Shown: in pieces, positions 1 through 7,794 of the stretch
Position numbering within the stretch: the first letter of the stretch is position 1
How the letters are laid out: every line of letters begins with the position of its first letter
Origin: JAHEKB01 sp049115575
GTDB lineage: Bacteria; Bacteroidota; Bacteroidia; NS11-12g; UBA9320
Direction of reading: 5' to 3'
Length of the DNA stretch: 64,000 nt
NCBI GenBank assembly: GCA_049115575.1
Contig: JAGDZU010000004.1
Coordinates: forward strand, 372,001 to 436,000
Notes under the pieces: generated by a model
Told to the model about the DNA's origin: nothing
Seen by the model: the letters and a program-made list of their open reading frames with translations, nothing else
The model's database searches: none
Position numbers and translations under genes: made by a program

Positions 1-65
1 ACCCTTCTGCCAATAACTTTATTGGAACTGCTATGTATAGAGCTTACAACGATGCATGGGAATAA
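1..65 (+). CDS. C-terminal end of an upstream gene (partial)
   Basis: The third forward frame is open from the window edge and ends in TAA at 63-65. The last residues read PSANNFIGTAMYRAYNDAWE. The gene starts outside the window, so its product cannot be named. It reads in the same direction as the DUF2911 gene 44 bp further on. The only support is the open frame and the position just before a same-strand gene, so this is tentative. Confidence 0.35.
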   Translation, partial: PSANNFIGTAMYRAYNDAWE

Positions 66-109
66 AACAGTATTACTTTAAATCCTTACATTCGACCCAA
101 TAAAAAACT

Positions 110-952
110 ATGAAAAACTTATTATTACTTATTCTGGCTTTCTTAAGTTCTAACGTCATTGCTCAAATTACCACCCCAAGGCCTAGTCCTTTATGTAGCG
201 TTGAGCAGAAAGTAGGATTAACAGATATTGGCATTACCTATTCGAGACCAAGCATGAAAGATCGTGTGATTTTTGGAGAATTGGTAGCCTATGATAAAAT
301 GTGGCGAACAGGCGCGAATGCCTCAACAAAAATCAGCTTCTCAGATGCAGTGCGAATAAATAATACAGATGTACCAGCGGGAACTTATGCGCTTTATACA
401 ATTCCAGGAGAAGACGAGTGGACCATTATTCTTCATAAAAACTTAAGCTATTGGGGTACCGGTGGAGATAAATACAACGAAGAAGAAGATCAAATCAGGT
501 TTACTGTGGTGCCAAATAATAACTATAAAGAAACCATAGAAACTATGACCATGAATCTAGCTAATTTAACTTCTGACGGCTGTGATTTGGAATTACTATG
601 GGCTAATACGCAAGTGAAATTTGCCATTGAAGTGAGCTATGATGCTACGGTAATGGAACAAATTGAAAAGGCGATGACCATCTCCGCTTCCACTTATTAC
701 AGTGCTGCTAGATACTATCTCGAAAACGACAAAGATTTGAATCAAGCTTTGGAATGGATTGAAAAAGCAACCGAGGATGGAGATTACTACTGGTATTACA
801 GGCAAAAAGCGCTGATACAGGCAAAACTTGGAATGTACCACGAGGCCATTGAAAGTGCCATGCACTCTAAAGAACTCGCTGCTGAAGCTGGTAACGACAA
901 CTATGTCAAATCCAATGAAGATTCCATTGAAGAGTGGAAAACTAAACTTTAG
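110..952 (+). CDS. Secreted DUF2911 protein with C-terminal TPR-like repeats
   Basis: The 280-residue protein has a Sec signal peptide (MKNLLLLILAFLSSNVIA, cleavage before Gln). A DUF2911 domain follows at about residues 25-165, recognisable from the SRPSMKDR, WRTGANAST and PAGTYALYTIPG motifs. The last 80 residues form two TPR-like helical pairs (LNQALEWIEKATEDGD and AKLGMYHEAIESAMHSKEL). DUF2911 proteins are common, functionally uncharacterised periplasmic or secreted proteins of Bacteroidota. The stop codon TAG (950-952) is in frame with and immediately upstream of the coding-like extension of the next gene. Confidence 0.88.
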   Translation: MKNLLLLILAFLSSNVIAQITTPRPSPLCSVEQKVGLTDIGITYSRPSMKDRVIFGELVAYDKMWRTGANASTKISFSDAVRINNTDVPAGTYALYTIPGEDEWTIILHKNLSYWGTGGDKYNEEEDQIRFTVVPNNNYKETIETMTMNLANLTSDGCDLELLWANTQVKFAIEVSYDATVMEQIEKAMTISASTYYSAARYYLENDKDLNQALEWIEKATEDGDYYWYYRQKALIQAKLGMYHEAIESAMHSKELAAEAGNDNYVKSNEDSIEEWKTKL

Positions 953-1006
953 ATTATTTCAAACCTCAGTAAACTCCCTCATGGGCTGATATATGCGCGA
1001 CTTTTT

Positions 1007-1567
1007 ATGTCGTTCATCATACTGGCATTTGCCTTTATTGATTACTCTCAATTTAGAATCAGCATTGCTATACTTGTGGTTTTTGGCTTGATTTCAGACG
1101 TCCTAGATGGAATTATTGCTAGACGTATCGGAACATCCTCTGTAGCATTGAGGAAACTTGATTCCAATGTAGACCAGGTCTTTTGGTTAAGTACATTGTT
1201 TGTAGTGTTTTACTTCAATCAAGTCCTGTTCCAGCTATATTGGTATTGGGTATTCGCTGTAGTAATTTTAGAAATTCTGGCTTACGTTATCAGTTATAAG
1301 AAATTCAAGAAGACGGTAGCTACCCACTCCATTCTAGCAAAGCTTTTTACCTTATCATTATTCGTATTCATCTTAGAGGTATTGCTCATGGGAACAAGCA
1401 ATTACCTTTTCAAGCTCACCATATTTATGGCCATTCTAAGCAGATTGGAGATTATTGGAATCTTATTGTTATTAAAGAAATGGGCAACAGATGTTCCAAG
1501 CATCTTTGCTGTTGGCAAACTGAATAAAGGAATTCAGCCAAAAAGAAGTAAATGGTTTAACGGTTAG
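1007..1567 (+). CDS. CDP-alcohol phosphatidyltransferase family membrane protein
   Basis: The protein should transfer a phospho-alcohol head group from a CDP-alcohol in the inner membrane. The catalytic signature runs from D31 and D34-G35-x2-A38-R39 to D52 and D56, counted from the ATG at 1007. All four metal-binding aspartates are present, but the conserved Gly four residues before D52 is Leu48. Several hydrophobic segments follow. The ATG start is doubtful: the frame stays open back to the preceding gene's TAG, and the upstream codons (953-1006) encode IISNLSKLPHGLIYARLF, which resembles the first helix of this family, yet contain no ATG, GTG or TTG. The real start may be an ATT at 953 or 956. 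The substrate is unknown. The gene converges on and overlaps the next gene by 4 bp. Confidence 0.78.
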   Translation: MSFIILAFAFIDYSQFRISIAILVVFGLISDVLDGIIARRIGTSSVALRKLDSNVDQVFWLSTLFVVFYFNQVLFQLYWYWVFAVVILEILAYVISYKKFKKTVATHSILAKLFTLSLFVFILEVLLMGTSNYLFKLTIFMAILSRLEIIGILLLLKKWATDVPSIFAVGKLNKGIQPKRSKWFNG

Positions 1568-2313
1568 AATAGGATACCAAATGAAATCCCTCCTCTCAAC
1601 ATCGGTACCGGGAATCCATCAATATCTGCCCAAGCTGATGTCTTATTCGCATCATATGTCATATTATCAATAATATTACCAACTATTATAATGTTGACAT
1701 CGCCATTTGCTTTAAGCTCGTCCATTTCCTTTTTAATATCAGCGAAGTCTTCTTCCTCTAGGTTAGGGTCATCAGTTTCTGCATGAGCATTTCCTACACC
1801 AAGACCTAGACCTCCATAGAAGTCAAGAACGAACATTTTACCTATAGGTACTTGAGTTCCTATAACTACACCTCCACCAAATGCACTGGCTGAGCCATTT
1901 GCATATGCTCTGATGTTACTTCCATTCTTGTCATAATCATAAGGTATTTCAAAATTATAACTAAAGTATCGAGCGAATACCTCAAAATAGAATCCTTTAA
2001 GAGCATCCTTGGAATACATACGGAAATAAGGAGTCAAAGAGTATCCTTTAGGAGAAATTTCCCCTGTGTATTGAAGTTTGTCATCATTAGTAGTTCCAGT
2101 AGCTTTCAGGGTCATTGTAGAAGCGGGTTTTATAGCTCCTACTATACCTATGCTGTTTTTTGGGCTGATTTTATACTCAAAATTGGCATTGATGGTTGTT
2201 AAGTCAACTGCAGCAAGGCCATAACCCAAAAGATTCGTCTTTACTACCATAGTTTGTGCATTTGCCCCTAGACATATTGCACTTAGAATAAATAATGATA
2301 TTAGCTTTTTCAT
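1564..2313 (-). CDS. Predicted outer-membrane beta-barrel protein
   Basis: The 249-residue protein has a signal peptide (MKKLISLFILSAICLGANAQ). Gly- and aromatic-rich alternating strands follow, such as GYSLTPYFRMYSKDAL, FYFEVFARYFSYNFEI and LDFYGGLGLGVG. It ends in GGISFGILF, an aromatic C-terminus typical of barrel proteins that are inserted by Bam. An acidic hydrophilic stretch at about residues 183-205 is probably an extracellular loop. The family cannot be named beyond a small DUF3575- or PorT-like barrel. It is a single gene converging on the phosphatidyltransferase. Confidence 0.7.
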   Translation of the reverse strand: MKKLISLFILSAICLGANAQTMVVKTNLLGYGLAAVDLTTINANFEYKISPKNSIGIVGAIKPASTMTLKATGTTNDDKLQYTGEISPKGYSLTPYFRMYSKDALKGFYFEVFARYFSYNFEIPYDYDKNGSNIRAYANGSASAFGGGVVIGTQVPIGKMFVLDFYGGLGLGVGNAHAETDDPNLEEEDFADIKKEMDELKANGDVNIIIVGNIIDNMTYDANKTSAWADIDGFPVPMLRGGISFGILF

Positions 2314-2391
2314 ACTGTTTATATAAGGTTAGCTCGCGCTAAGGAGACCAAATATAAAGTATTCTTGCGATTTGTATTTAGCCTGAAGCAA

Positions 2392-3684
2392 TTATTGAGT
2401 CAAGATAAATCTGCAAGTCTTTGTATTGCTACCATCCTGAAGAATTGCTATATATGTTCCGCTTTGCAAATCACTTAAGTCAATTTTACCTTTACTTGGT
2501 ATTTCATCTAGCTTATACTGAGAAATGATCCGACCCAGCGGATCAATAATTGTAATTTGAACAACTTCATTTATTTCTGACCTTACATATAAGCTCTTTC
2601 TGTTGAAATATAAATCTGTGAATTCGCCCAGTTTTGAAACATGAGCTCTGGAGAAAGAACTATTTACCTCAATCTCCATGTACACAGGTAAATGATCACT
2701 AAGCTCATACATTGAATTGATAATCTCTGTGGGTGCAGAGTTATTTGTTGGACTTAGAATGTCTTTGTTAAAATGTATGCCATCATTGCCCAATGCTTGA
2801 TAACTGCCAGAGACATAACTCATATCCAAGGTTCCATTAATGATTTCAGGTCCACACAGTATGAAGTCAAAACGATCATCAAGTCCTCCTCCACTGAAGC
2901 AGCCATTGTTAGTAGAGGCACTTCTGGTACTTTGGGTATGTATTTGTGCGAATGTAGAATTGCTATTCCAAGCCCCATCTGAATTTATAGGATCGTGAAA
3001 CCTAATATTAGAATTGCTATTTTGACTAAGTTCCTGATATGCTTTCTCAGAAGAAGAACGCACATTAAAATCGCCGGATAATACATAGTTCTTTTGACTA
3101 TGTGCCGCGCTGTGGTAAGCCATAATGGCTTTAGCCATTGCTTCTCTTTCATCTTGATCATCTAAGCTGCTTCCGGCTTTGAAATGAGCAACATAAACTA
3201 CCAAAAAGCTTGTGTCCCCTCTAGACAAATCACCAGGATTTAAAAAATAGAGTTGATGAACATCTACGGTTCTTACCATTCTTTGATTGCTTAGGTCATG
3301 CGTAATGGAATCTAAACGGTGATACACGAATTGATTTTGATCATAAAAAAGAGCATTAATAAGGTACCCAAATCCACTTATTGGAGCAGCTTGATAATTA
3401 AGTCCTGTACCTGCATGCAAGGCGTTGAGCAAAAGACTGTCTATGTTTTTTTGGCTCTTTCCTATTTCATTGAAGGTTAATATATTCGGCTTATAATGCT
3501 TCACAACGTTGAATAAAGCATTATCCTTCTTTTGGGGACTATTTGTTGCAGTATCACATTCATTAAAGTGATTTCTATAGTTCAACAGATTATAATGCAT
3601 CACTGCAACCGTGTCTAAAAACTGTGCAGAGCAGTCTATAGATACCAGCATAGCGCATATAATAATTAGCTTTATTCTCTTCAC
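2392..3684 (-). CDS. Secreted endonuclease/exonuclease/phosphatase-family protein with T9SS sorting domain
   Basis: The 430-residue protein starts with a signal peptide ending at CSAQ. An EEP (DNase I-like) fold covers about residues 25-340: MHYNLLNYR, ILTFNEIGK (catalytic Glu), VAHFKAGSS, YVLSGDFNVRSS (Asp/Asn) and the terminal SDHLPVYMEIE (Asp-His). The last 75 residues look like a type A T9SS sorting domain (PLGRIISQYKL, LQSGTYIAIL, KTCRFILTQ). It is therefore probably exported to the surface and may act as a nuclease or phosphodiesterase; the substrate is unknown. Its ATG overlaps the stop of the upstream tyrosine phosphatase gene by 4 bp, suggesting translational coupling. Confidence 0.85.
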   Translation of the reverse strand: MKRIKLIIICAMLVSIDCSAQFLDTVAVMHYNLLNYRNHFNECDTATNSPQKKDNALFNVVKHYKPNILTFNEIGKSQKNIDSLLLNALHAGTGLNYQAAPISGFGYLINALFYDQNQFVYHRLDSITHDLSNQRMVRTVDVHQLYFLNPGDLSRGDTSFLVVYVAHFKAGSSLDDQDEREAMAKAIMAYHSAAHSQKNYVLSGDFNVRSSSEKAYQELSQNSNSNIRFHDPINSDGAWNSNSTFAQIHTQSTRSASTNNGCFSGGGLDDRFDFILCGPEIINGTLDMSYVSGSYQALGNDGIHFNKDILSPTNNSAPTEIINSMYELSDHLPVYMEIEVNSSFSRAHVSKLGEFTDLYFNRKSLYVRSEINEVVQITIIDPLGRIISQYKLDEIPSKGKIDLSDLQSGTYIAILQDGSNTKTCRFILTQ

Positions 3685-4157
3685 GAACTGTGTTTTTTTA
3701 TAAGATGGTTAAGTAGCTCATCACAAGAGCGATTTAATATATTGAAACATTCGTCAAAGCCCTCTATCCCACCAAACCAAGGGTCAGGAACGTCTGCATT
3801 CTGATTAAGAGGGTCAAACATTCTAAGCTTATGAATTTGGCAAGATCCATTATGCGTTAGGCTTTCCACATCTGCCAAATTGCTATCGTCCATCACAATT
3901 AAATAGTCAAACTCAATAAAATGATTATTGCGCAATTGTTGAGCTCTGTGATTTAGAGTTAATCCATTATTCTGTAAGGCATTAATGGTTCGAGGGTCTG
4001 CTCCTTCGCCAACATGATAATTGGCGGTACCGCAACTTTCAATTCTCCAATTATCAACTATAGAAGAATCTTCTACCTTCTTCTTTAATATGGCCTCTGC
4101 CATGGGAGAACGACATATGTTTCCAAGGCATACAAACATGATAGAAAGCTCAGACAT
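3681..4157 (-). CDS. Low-molecular-weight protein-tyrosine phosphatase
   Basis: The 158-residue cytoplasmic enzyme has the N-terminal phosphate-binding loop C10-LGNI-C-R16-S17 (C-x5-R-S) and the late VPDPWFGG motif, which carries the general-acid Asp. The length is normal for the family. It dephosphorylates phosphotyrosine on proteins; some relatives act on polysaccharide-export kinases, but no such kinase is nearby. It is the first gene of a two-gene minus-strand operon with the secreted EEP protein and is divergent from the DUF456 gene. Confidence 0.92.
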   Translation of the reverse strand: MSELSIMFVCLGNICRSPMAEAILKKKVEDSSIVDNWRIESCGTANYHVGEGADPRTINALQNNGLTLNHRAQQLRNNHFIEFDYLIVMDDSNLADVESLTHNGSCQIHKLRMFDPLNQNADVPDPWFGGIEGFDECFNILNRSCDELLNHLIKKHSS

Positions 4158-4245
4158 TCAACAAACTTAATTATCTGGAAAATTTAAACTCCTAAATATT
4201 TGTAATACGTGGTGAATGTCTCAAATTTGCCAAAAATAATTACGC

Positions 4246-4746
4246 ATGGAATACATAGTAGTCATAGTTGGAATACTCTTATTAGCTGTTGCAGTAGCTG
4301 GATCAATTTTACCTGGCTTACCCGGACCTCCTCTTGCACTAGGAGGCCTGCTTTTAATCCTTTATAATCCAAAAGCAAATGCAGTAATGGCTGAATCTAA
4401 CTACATCTGGATCATAGTATTCGCCGTAATTGTTCTTATAGTGACAGTGCTAGATTACTATTTACCTATTTGGGGCACAAAGAAGTTTGGGGGCACTCAA
4501 GCAGGTGTGCGAGGAAGCACCATAGGATTGATTGTAGGTCTTATTGCAGCATTCTTCACATTTGCATCATCAATCATCATTGGTCCTTTTATTGGGGCTG
4601 TTGCAGGCGAGTTGATGGCTGGAGAAAGTAAAGATACTGCTTTAAAATCTGGAATAGGTTCCTTTATAGGCTTTGCCACAGGAACTATCATGAAGATATT
4701 AGTGATTCTAGCAATCACCGGTTACTTCATTTATGTTTTGGTATAA
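4246..4746 (+). CDS. DUF456 family membrane protein
   Basis: The 166-residue integral membrane protein has about four to five transmembrane segments. The family hallmark GSILPGLPGPPLALGGLLL is near the N-terminus and a second Gly-rich helix pair lies in the C-terminal half (IIIGPFIGAVAGELMAG). DUF456 proteins are of unknown function. It is a single gene with its own 88 bp upstream gap, divergent from the phosphatase gene. Confidence 0.88.
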   Translation: MEYIVVIVGILLLAVAVAGSILPGLPGPPLALGGLLLILYNPKANAVMAESNYIWIIVFAVIVLIVTVLDYYLPIWGTKKFGGTQAGVRGSTIGLIVGLIAAFFTFASSIIIGPFIGAVAGELMAGESKDTALKSGIGSFIGFATGTIMKILVILAITGYFIYVLV

Positions 4747-4759
4747 TTAACCTAGACTC

Positions 4760-5956
4760 CTAGAATCTTTTCTTGACGAGCTGGGAAACTGTTTTCCCAA
4801 TGCTCAAAGATGATGTTGCAGCAGGTGATGGTGCATTTACCACATGAATGGCATTGTTTTTCTCAATAATTTTAAAATCGTCTAATAAGCCGCCATTTCT
4901 ATCGCAAGCTTGAGCTCTAACTCCTGCAGGAGCAGGTACAAGATGTTCTGACTTTATTTCAGGAATTAGGCGCTGAAGTGCTTTGGTAAAGGCTCTTTTT
5001 GAAAAAGATCTATACAATTCCCCAAAACCTGTTCTCCAATACTTCTTCATAACTTTTTGGAAACCAGGCCACATTAAGCTTTCAAAAAACTCTTTGAAGT
5101 TGAAATCTGTTCGGTGATAACCTTCCCTTTTAAAGGCAAATACTGCGTTTGGGCCTGCCTCTATACCGCCTCCAATCATTCTCGTAAAATGAACTCCTAA
5201 AAAAGGAAAAGCTGGGTCAGGAACTGGATAGATTAAATGCTTTACCAGGTGCTCAGCTTCTTGAGTCAATTCATAATATTCACCTCGAAAAGGTATTATT
5301 TTAGTGTCTGACTTCTGTATTTGCATTTCGGCAACTTTGTCTGAATACAAACCAGCACAGTTAACAACTACCTTGCACTCAATAAAATTCTTGCTGGTAA
5401 TAATCTGTATATCTTCTCCTTCTTCATCTATAGATTTCACACTGGTATGAAGTAAAATTTCCCCGCCCTTCTCTTTGATTTGTTCTGCTAGTTTTTCACA
5501 AACCGCTTTATAATCTATAATGCCTGTTTGTGGTACTTTCACTCCTTGGATTCCATTGAGGTGTGGCTCTATGGCTTTAAGTTGTTCTTTATTCAATAGC
5601 TCTAAACCTTCCAGACCATTTTCTCTTCCGCGATCGAAAAGTGTCCTCAACCTACTCAATTCTGACTCATCTGTAGCAACTATAACCTTACCGCAGAGTT
5701 CGTATGGAATCTCATGTTTTTGGCAAAAATCCAGTAACATATGATAGCCATCTATACAGTTCTTCGCTTTTAAACTCCCTGGTTTATAGTATATACCAGA
5801 ATGGATAACTCCACTATTATTGCCTGTTTGATGTTTAGCAATGCGATCTTCTTTTTCAATCACAATTACTTTAATGTCTTCCTCAGACATCATTAGATGA
5901 TAGGCGGTGGCTAAACCTACTATCCCTCCGCCTACTATGGCTACATCTGTTTTCAT
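4760..5956 (-). CDS. lhgO: L-2-hydroxyglutarate oxidase
   Basis: The 398-residue FAD-dependent oxidoreductase opens with the dinucleotide-binding fingerprint VAIVGGGIVGLATAYHL. It has the family features KHQTGNNSGVIHSGIYYKPGSLKA and, near the C-terminus, VPAPAGVRAQACDRNGGLLDD. LhgO oxidises L-2-hydroxyglutarate to 2-oxoglutarate and passes electrons to the respiratory chain, removing a by-product of 2-oxoglutarate metabolism. The gene is monocistronic, convergent with DUF456 and divergent from metH. Confidence 0.92.
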   Translation of the reverse strand: MKTDVAIVGGGIVGLATAYHLMMSEEDIKVIVIEKEDRIAKHQTGNNSGVIHSGIYYKPGSLKAKNCIDGYHMLLDFCQKHEIPYELCGKVIVATDESELSRLRTLFDRGRENGLEGLELLNKEQLKAIEPHLNGIQGVKVPQTGIIDYKAVCEKLAEQIKEKGGEILLHTSVKSIDEEGEDIQIITSKNFIECKVVVNCAGLYSDKVAEMQIQKSDTKIIPFRGEYYELTQEAEHLVKHLIYPVPDPAFPFLGVHFTRMIGGGIEAGPNAVFAFKREGYHRTDFNFKEFFESLMWPGFQKVMKKYWRTGFGELYRSFSKRAFTKALQRLIPEIKSEHLVPAPAGVRAQACDRNGGLLDDFKIIEKNNAIHVVNAPSPAATSSLSIGKTVSQLVKKRF

Positions 5957-6019
5957 ACAGCGGCGAAATTACATTTAGATAGCAAACAAATGCATCCCCA
6001 GATTACTTTTGTATTCACA

Positions 6020-7021
6020 ATGCATCCAATTGAACAGCTTTTAGAAGATCGAATTCTCTTTTTGGATGGTGCCATGGGCACCATGATTCAGCGTCATAAG
6101 CTGAGTGAAGAAGCATATAGAGGAGATCGTTTCAAAGATTTCCAACACAGTTTGCAGGGAAATAATGATCTCTTAAGCATTACTCAACCGGAAATAATTG
6201 AAGAAATACACAGGCAGTTCTTGGAAGCAGGTGCAGATATTATAGAAACAAATACATTCAATTCTACTTCCATATCAATGGCTGACTATCATATGGAATC
6301 ATTGGTGAGTGAACTTAATGAAACTTCTGCCAAAATTGCGCGTAAAGCAGCCGATGAGTACACTGCAAAGAATCGGAACAAACCGAGATTTGTAGCAGGA
6401 TCCATAGGTCCAACAAATAAGACTGCATCTTTATCGCCAGATGTTAATCAACCTGGATTCAGAAGCATCTCGTTTGAGGAATTGGTTGCTGCATACAAAG
6501 AACAAGTGCTTGCACTTGCCGCGGGTGGAGTAGATTTATTCTTGGTTGAAACTGTTTTTGATACTTTGAACTGTAAGGCCGCTATCTACGCTATATTGGA
6601 GGTGAAAGATGAAATTGAAAAAGATATTCCTCTTATGATCTCAGGAACAATTACTGATGCCAGCGGAAGAACATTAAGCGGTCAAACGGTAGAAGCTTTT
6701 TGGTATTCAGTTAGTCATGCCAATCCATTGTCAATAGGCTTAAATTGTGCTCTTGGAGCAGATCAAATGAGGCCTTATGTTAAAGACCTTAGCGATAAAG
6801 CATGGAGCCGAGTATCGGCTCACCCTAATGCGGGTTTACCAAATGAGTTTGGAGAATATGATGAAACTCCTGAAAGCATGAGTACGGTAATAGGTGAATT
6901 TGCGGAAAACGGCTATTTGAACATTGTTGGAGGATGCTGTGGAACCACACCTGAGCATCTTAAGGCCATTATAGAAGCTGTATCCAAACACAAACCGAGA
7001 CAGGTTCCTGTGCTTCAATAA
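6020..7021 (+). CDS. metH: Homocysteine S-methyltransferase domain of methionine synthase (MetH N-terminal part)
   Basis: The protein has the homocysteine-binding TIM barrel: FLDGAMGTMIQ at the N-terminus, then ETNTFNST and SIGPTNKTASLSP. The zinc ligands are Cys243 and the Cys306-Cys307 pair in GGCCGTTPEH, very near E. coli MetH Cys247, 310 and 311. Only this module is present; the folate, B12 and activation modules must be encoded elsewhere, as in many Bacteroidota. I chose the ATG at 6020 over 5990 because the family conservation begins there and a TACTTTTG promoter-like element (6004-6011) lies inside the longer version. Confidence 0.9.
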   Translation: MHPIEQLLEDRILFLDGAMGTMIQRHKLSEEAYRGDRFKDFQHSLQGNNDLLSITQPEIIEEIHRQFLEAGADIIETNTFNSTSISMADYHMESLVSELNETSAKIARKAADEYTAKNRNKPRFVAGSIGPTNKTASLSPDVNQPGFRSISFEELVAAYKEQVLALAAGGVDLFLVETVFDTLNCKAAIYAILEVKDEIEKDIPLMISGTITDASGRTLSGQTVEAFWYSVSHANPLSIGLNCALGADQMRPYVKDLSDKAWSRVSAHPNAGLPNEFGEYDETPESMSTVIGEFAENGYLNIVGGCCGTTPEHLKAIIEAVSKHKPRQVPVLQ

Positions 7022-7228
7022 TTACATTTTGTTTTCTTTCTTGAGTTGTTGTCTGCGAAGCATCACAAATCTAACAATCGCAAATAATGCCACTACAGTA
7101 AATAGGTAGGCAGAGTTCTTGTCCGCATTAGGCTCGTTAAAAATAATGGCACTTTCCACAGCACAAACCGCAGCTATGATTAGCCACATGATTTGCACCA
7201 TTCTCGTAAGTCTATTGTTCTTCTTCAT
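7022..7228 (-). CDS. Small two-helix membrane protein, unknown function
   Basis: The 68-residue protein has two hydrophobic helices (MVQIMWLIIAAVCAVESAIIF and AYLFTVVALFAIVRFVML) and charged ends rich in Lys and Arg. It overlaps the 3' end of lptC by 17 bp, so it is the last gene of the birA-coaX-OMP-TPR-lptC transcription unit. No family is recognised, but coupling to lptC suggests an envelope role. It abuts the convergent metH stop without spacing. Confidence 0.7.
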   Translation of the reverse strand: MKKNNRLTRMVQIMWLIIAAVCAVESAIIFNEPNADKNSAYLFTVVALFAIVRFVMLRRQQLKKENKM

Positions 7229-7793
7229 CTTGATTTTCTTCAGTAATTCTAATTGTTCCTGTTAAGCGCTTTATAGTGTATTTGGTGAAGCTCTCATTAC
7301 TTTCAAACCCCTCACCTATGAGTATCTTCTCGTTTCTTACTCTTATTCTCACTGGTTTGTTAGAATATATTCTTCTTGTTTCCTTCTCCCAAATAAGCTC
7401 ATTGCTCTTAATCTCTTCGTCATACTTGTTTATGACCCTTACACTGTCTTTAATGGTAATTACATCCTTATCATCTTCACTAATTGCGTAATTGGCTGTT
7501 AGTGTACTTTGAATCTCTCCGCTAGGACCAAAAAACTGTGCTCTAACACCGTCTGGCATCTCTGTATAGGGATTTTCATTTGATGGAAAACGTTTCATAG
7601 TAGGCGCAAATATTTTGGCGCGCAAGATGGCGGAATCAGTATATACAATTTCTACATCTGTAGCCGTTTCAACAGAAAGACTGTCTGCGTGTTCAGCTAA
7701 ATGTACGAGCTCTTCAGAGCTGTATTTGGTATTACATGAAAATAAAAAAGCGGTAACCAAGATTACCGCTTTTATATATATCAATTTTTTCAT
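7212..7793 (-). CDS. lptC: LPS export ABC transporter periplasmic protein LptC (lipoprotein)
   Basis: The protein is 193 residues from the chosen start. A lipoprotein signal (AFLFSC) leads into a periplasmic beta-jellyroll of the LptC/OstA type, with AQFFGPSGEIQSTLTANYA and IKSNELIWEKETRRIYSNK as typical strand repeats. LptC links the inner-membrane LptBFG transporter to the periplasmic LptA bridge. I chose MKKLIYIKA at 7793 because it gives a proper signal peptide and begins one base after the upstream stop (7795). A strong terminator-like hairpin lies within codons 7-17. Confidence 0.85.
   Translation of the reverse strand: MKKLIYIKAVILVTAFLFSCNTKYSSEELVHLAEHADSLSVETATDVEIVYTDSAILRAKIFAPTMKRFPSNENPYTEMPDGVRAQFFGPSGEIQSTLTANYAISEDDKDVITIKDSVRVINKYDEEIKSNELIWEKETRRIYSNKPVRIRVRNEKILIGEGFESNESFTKYTIKRLTGTIRITEENQDEEEQ
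7744..7773 (-). terminator. Terminator-like hairpin inside the lptC signal-peptide coding region
   Basis: On the minus strand an 11-bp perfect stem (AAAAGCGGTAA pairing with TTACCGCTTTT) with a 6-nt TCTTGG loop is followed by a run of six T. It has the geometry of an intrinsic terminator but lies in the first codons of lptC, downstream of the birA-coaX-OMP-TPR genes. It could attenuate transcription into lptC. Function is inferred from the shape alone. Confidence 0.5.
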
Positions 7794-7794
7794 G

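Noticed and set aside
5990..6019. An earlier ATG for metH
   Set aside because: It adds ten residues without family similarity and overlaps a promoter-like element; the ATG at 6020 fits better.
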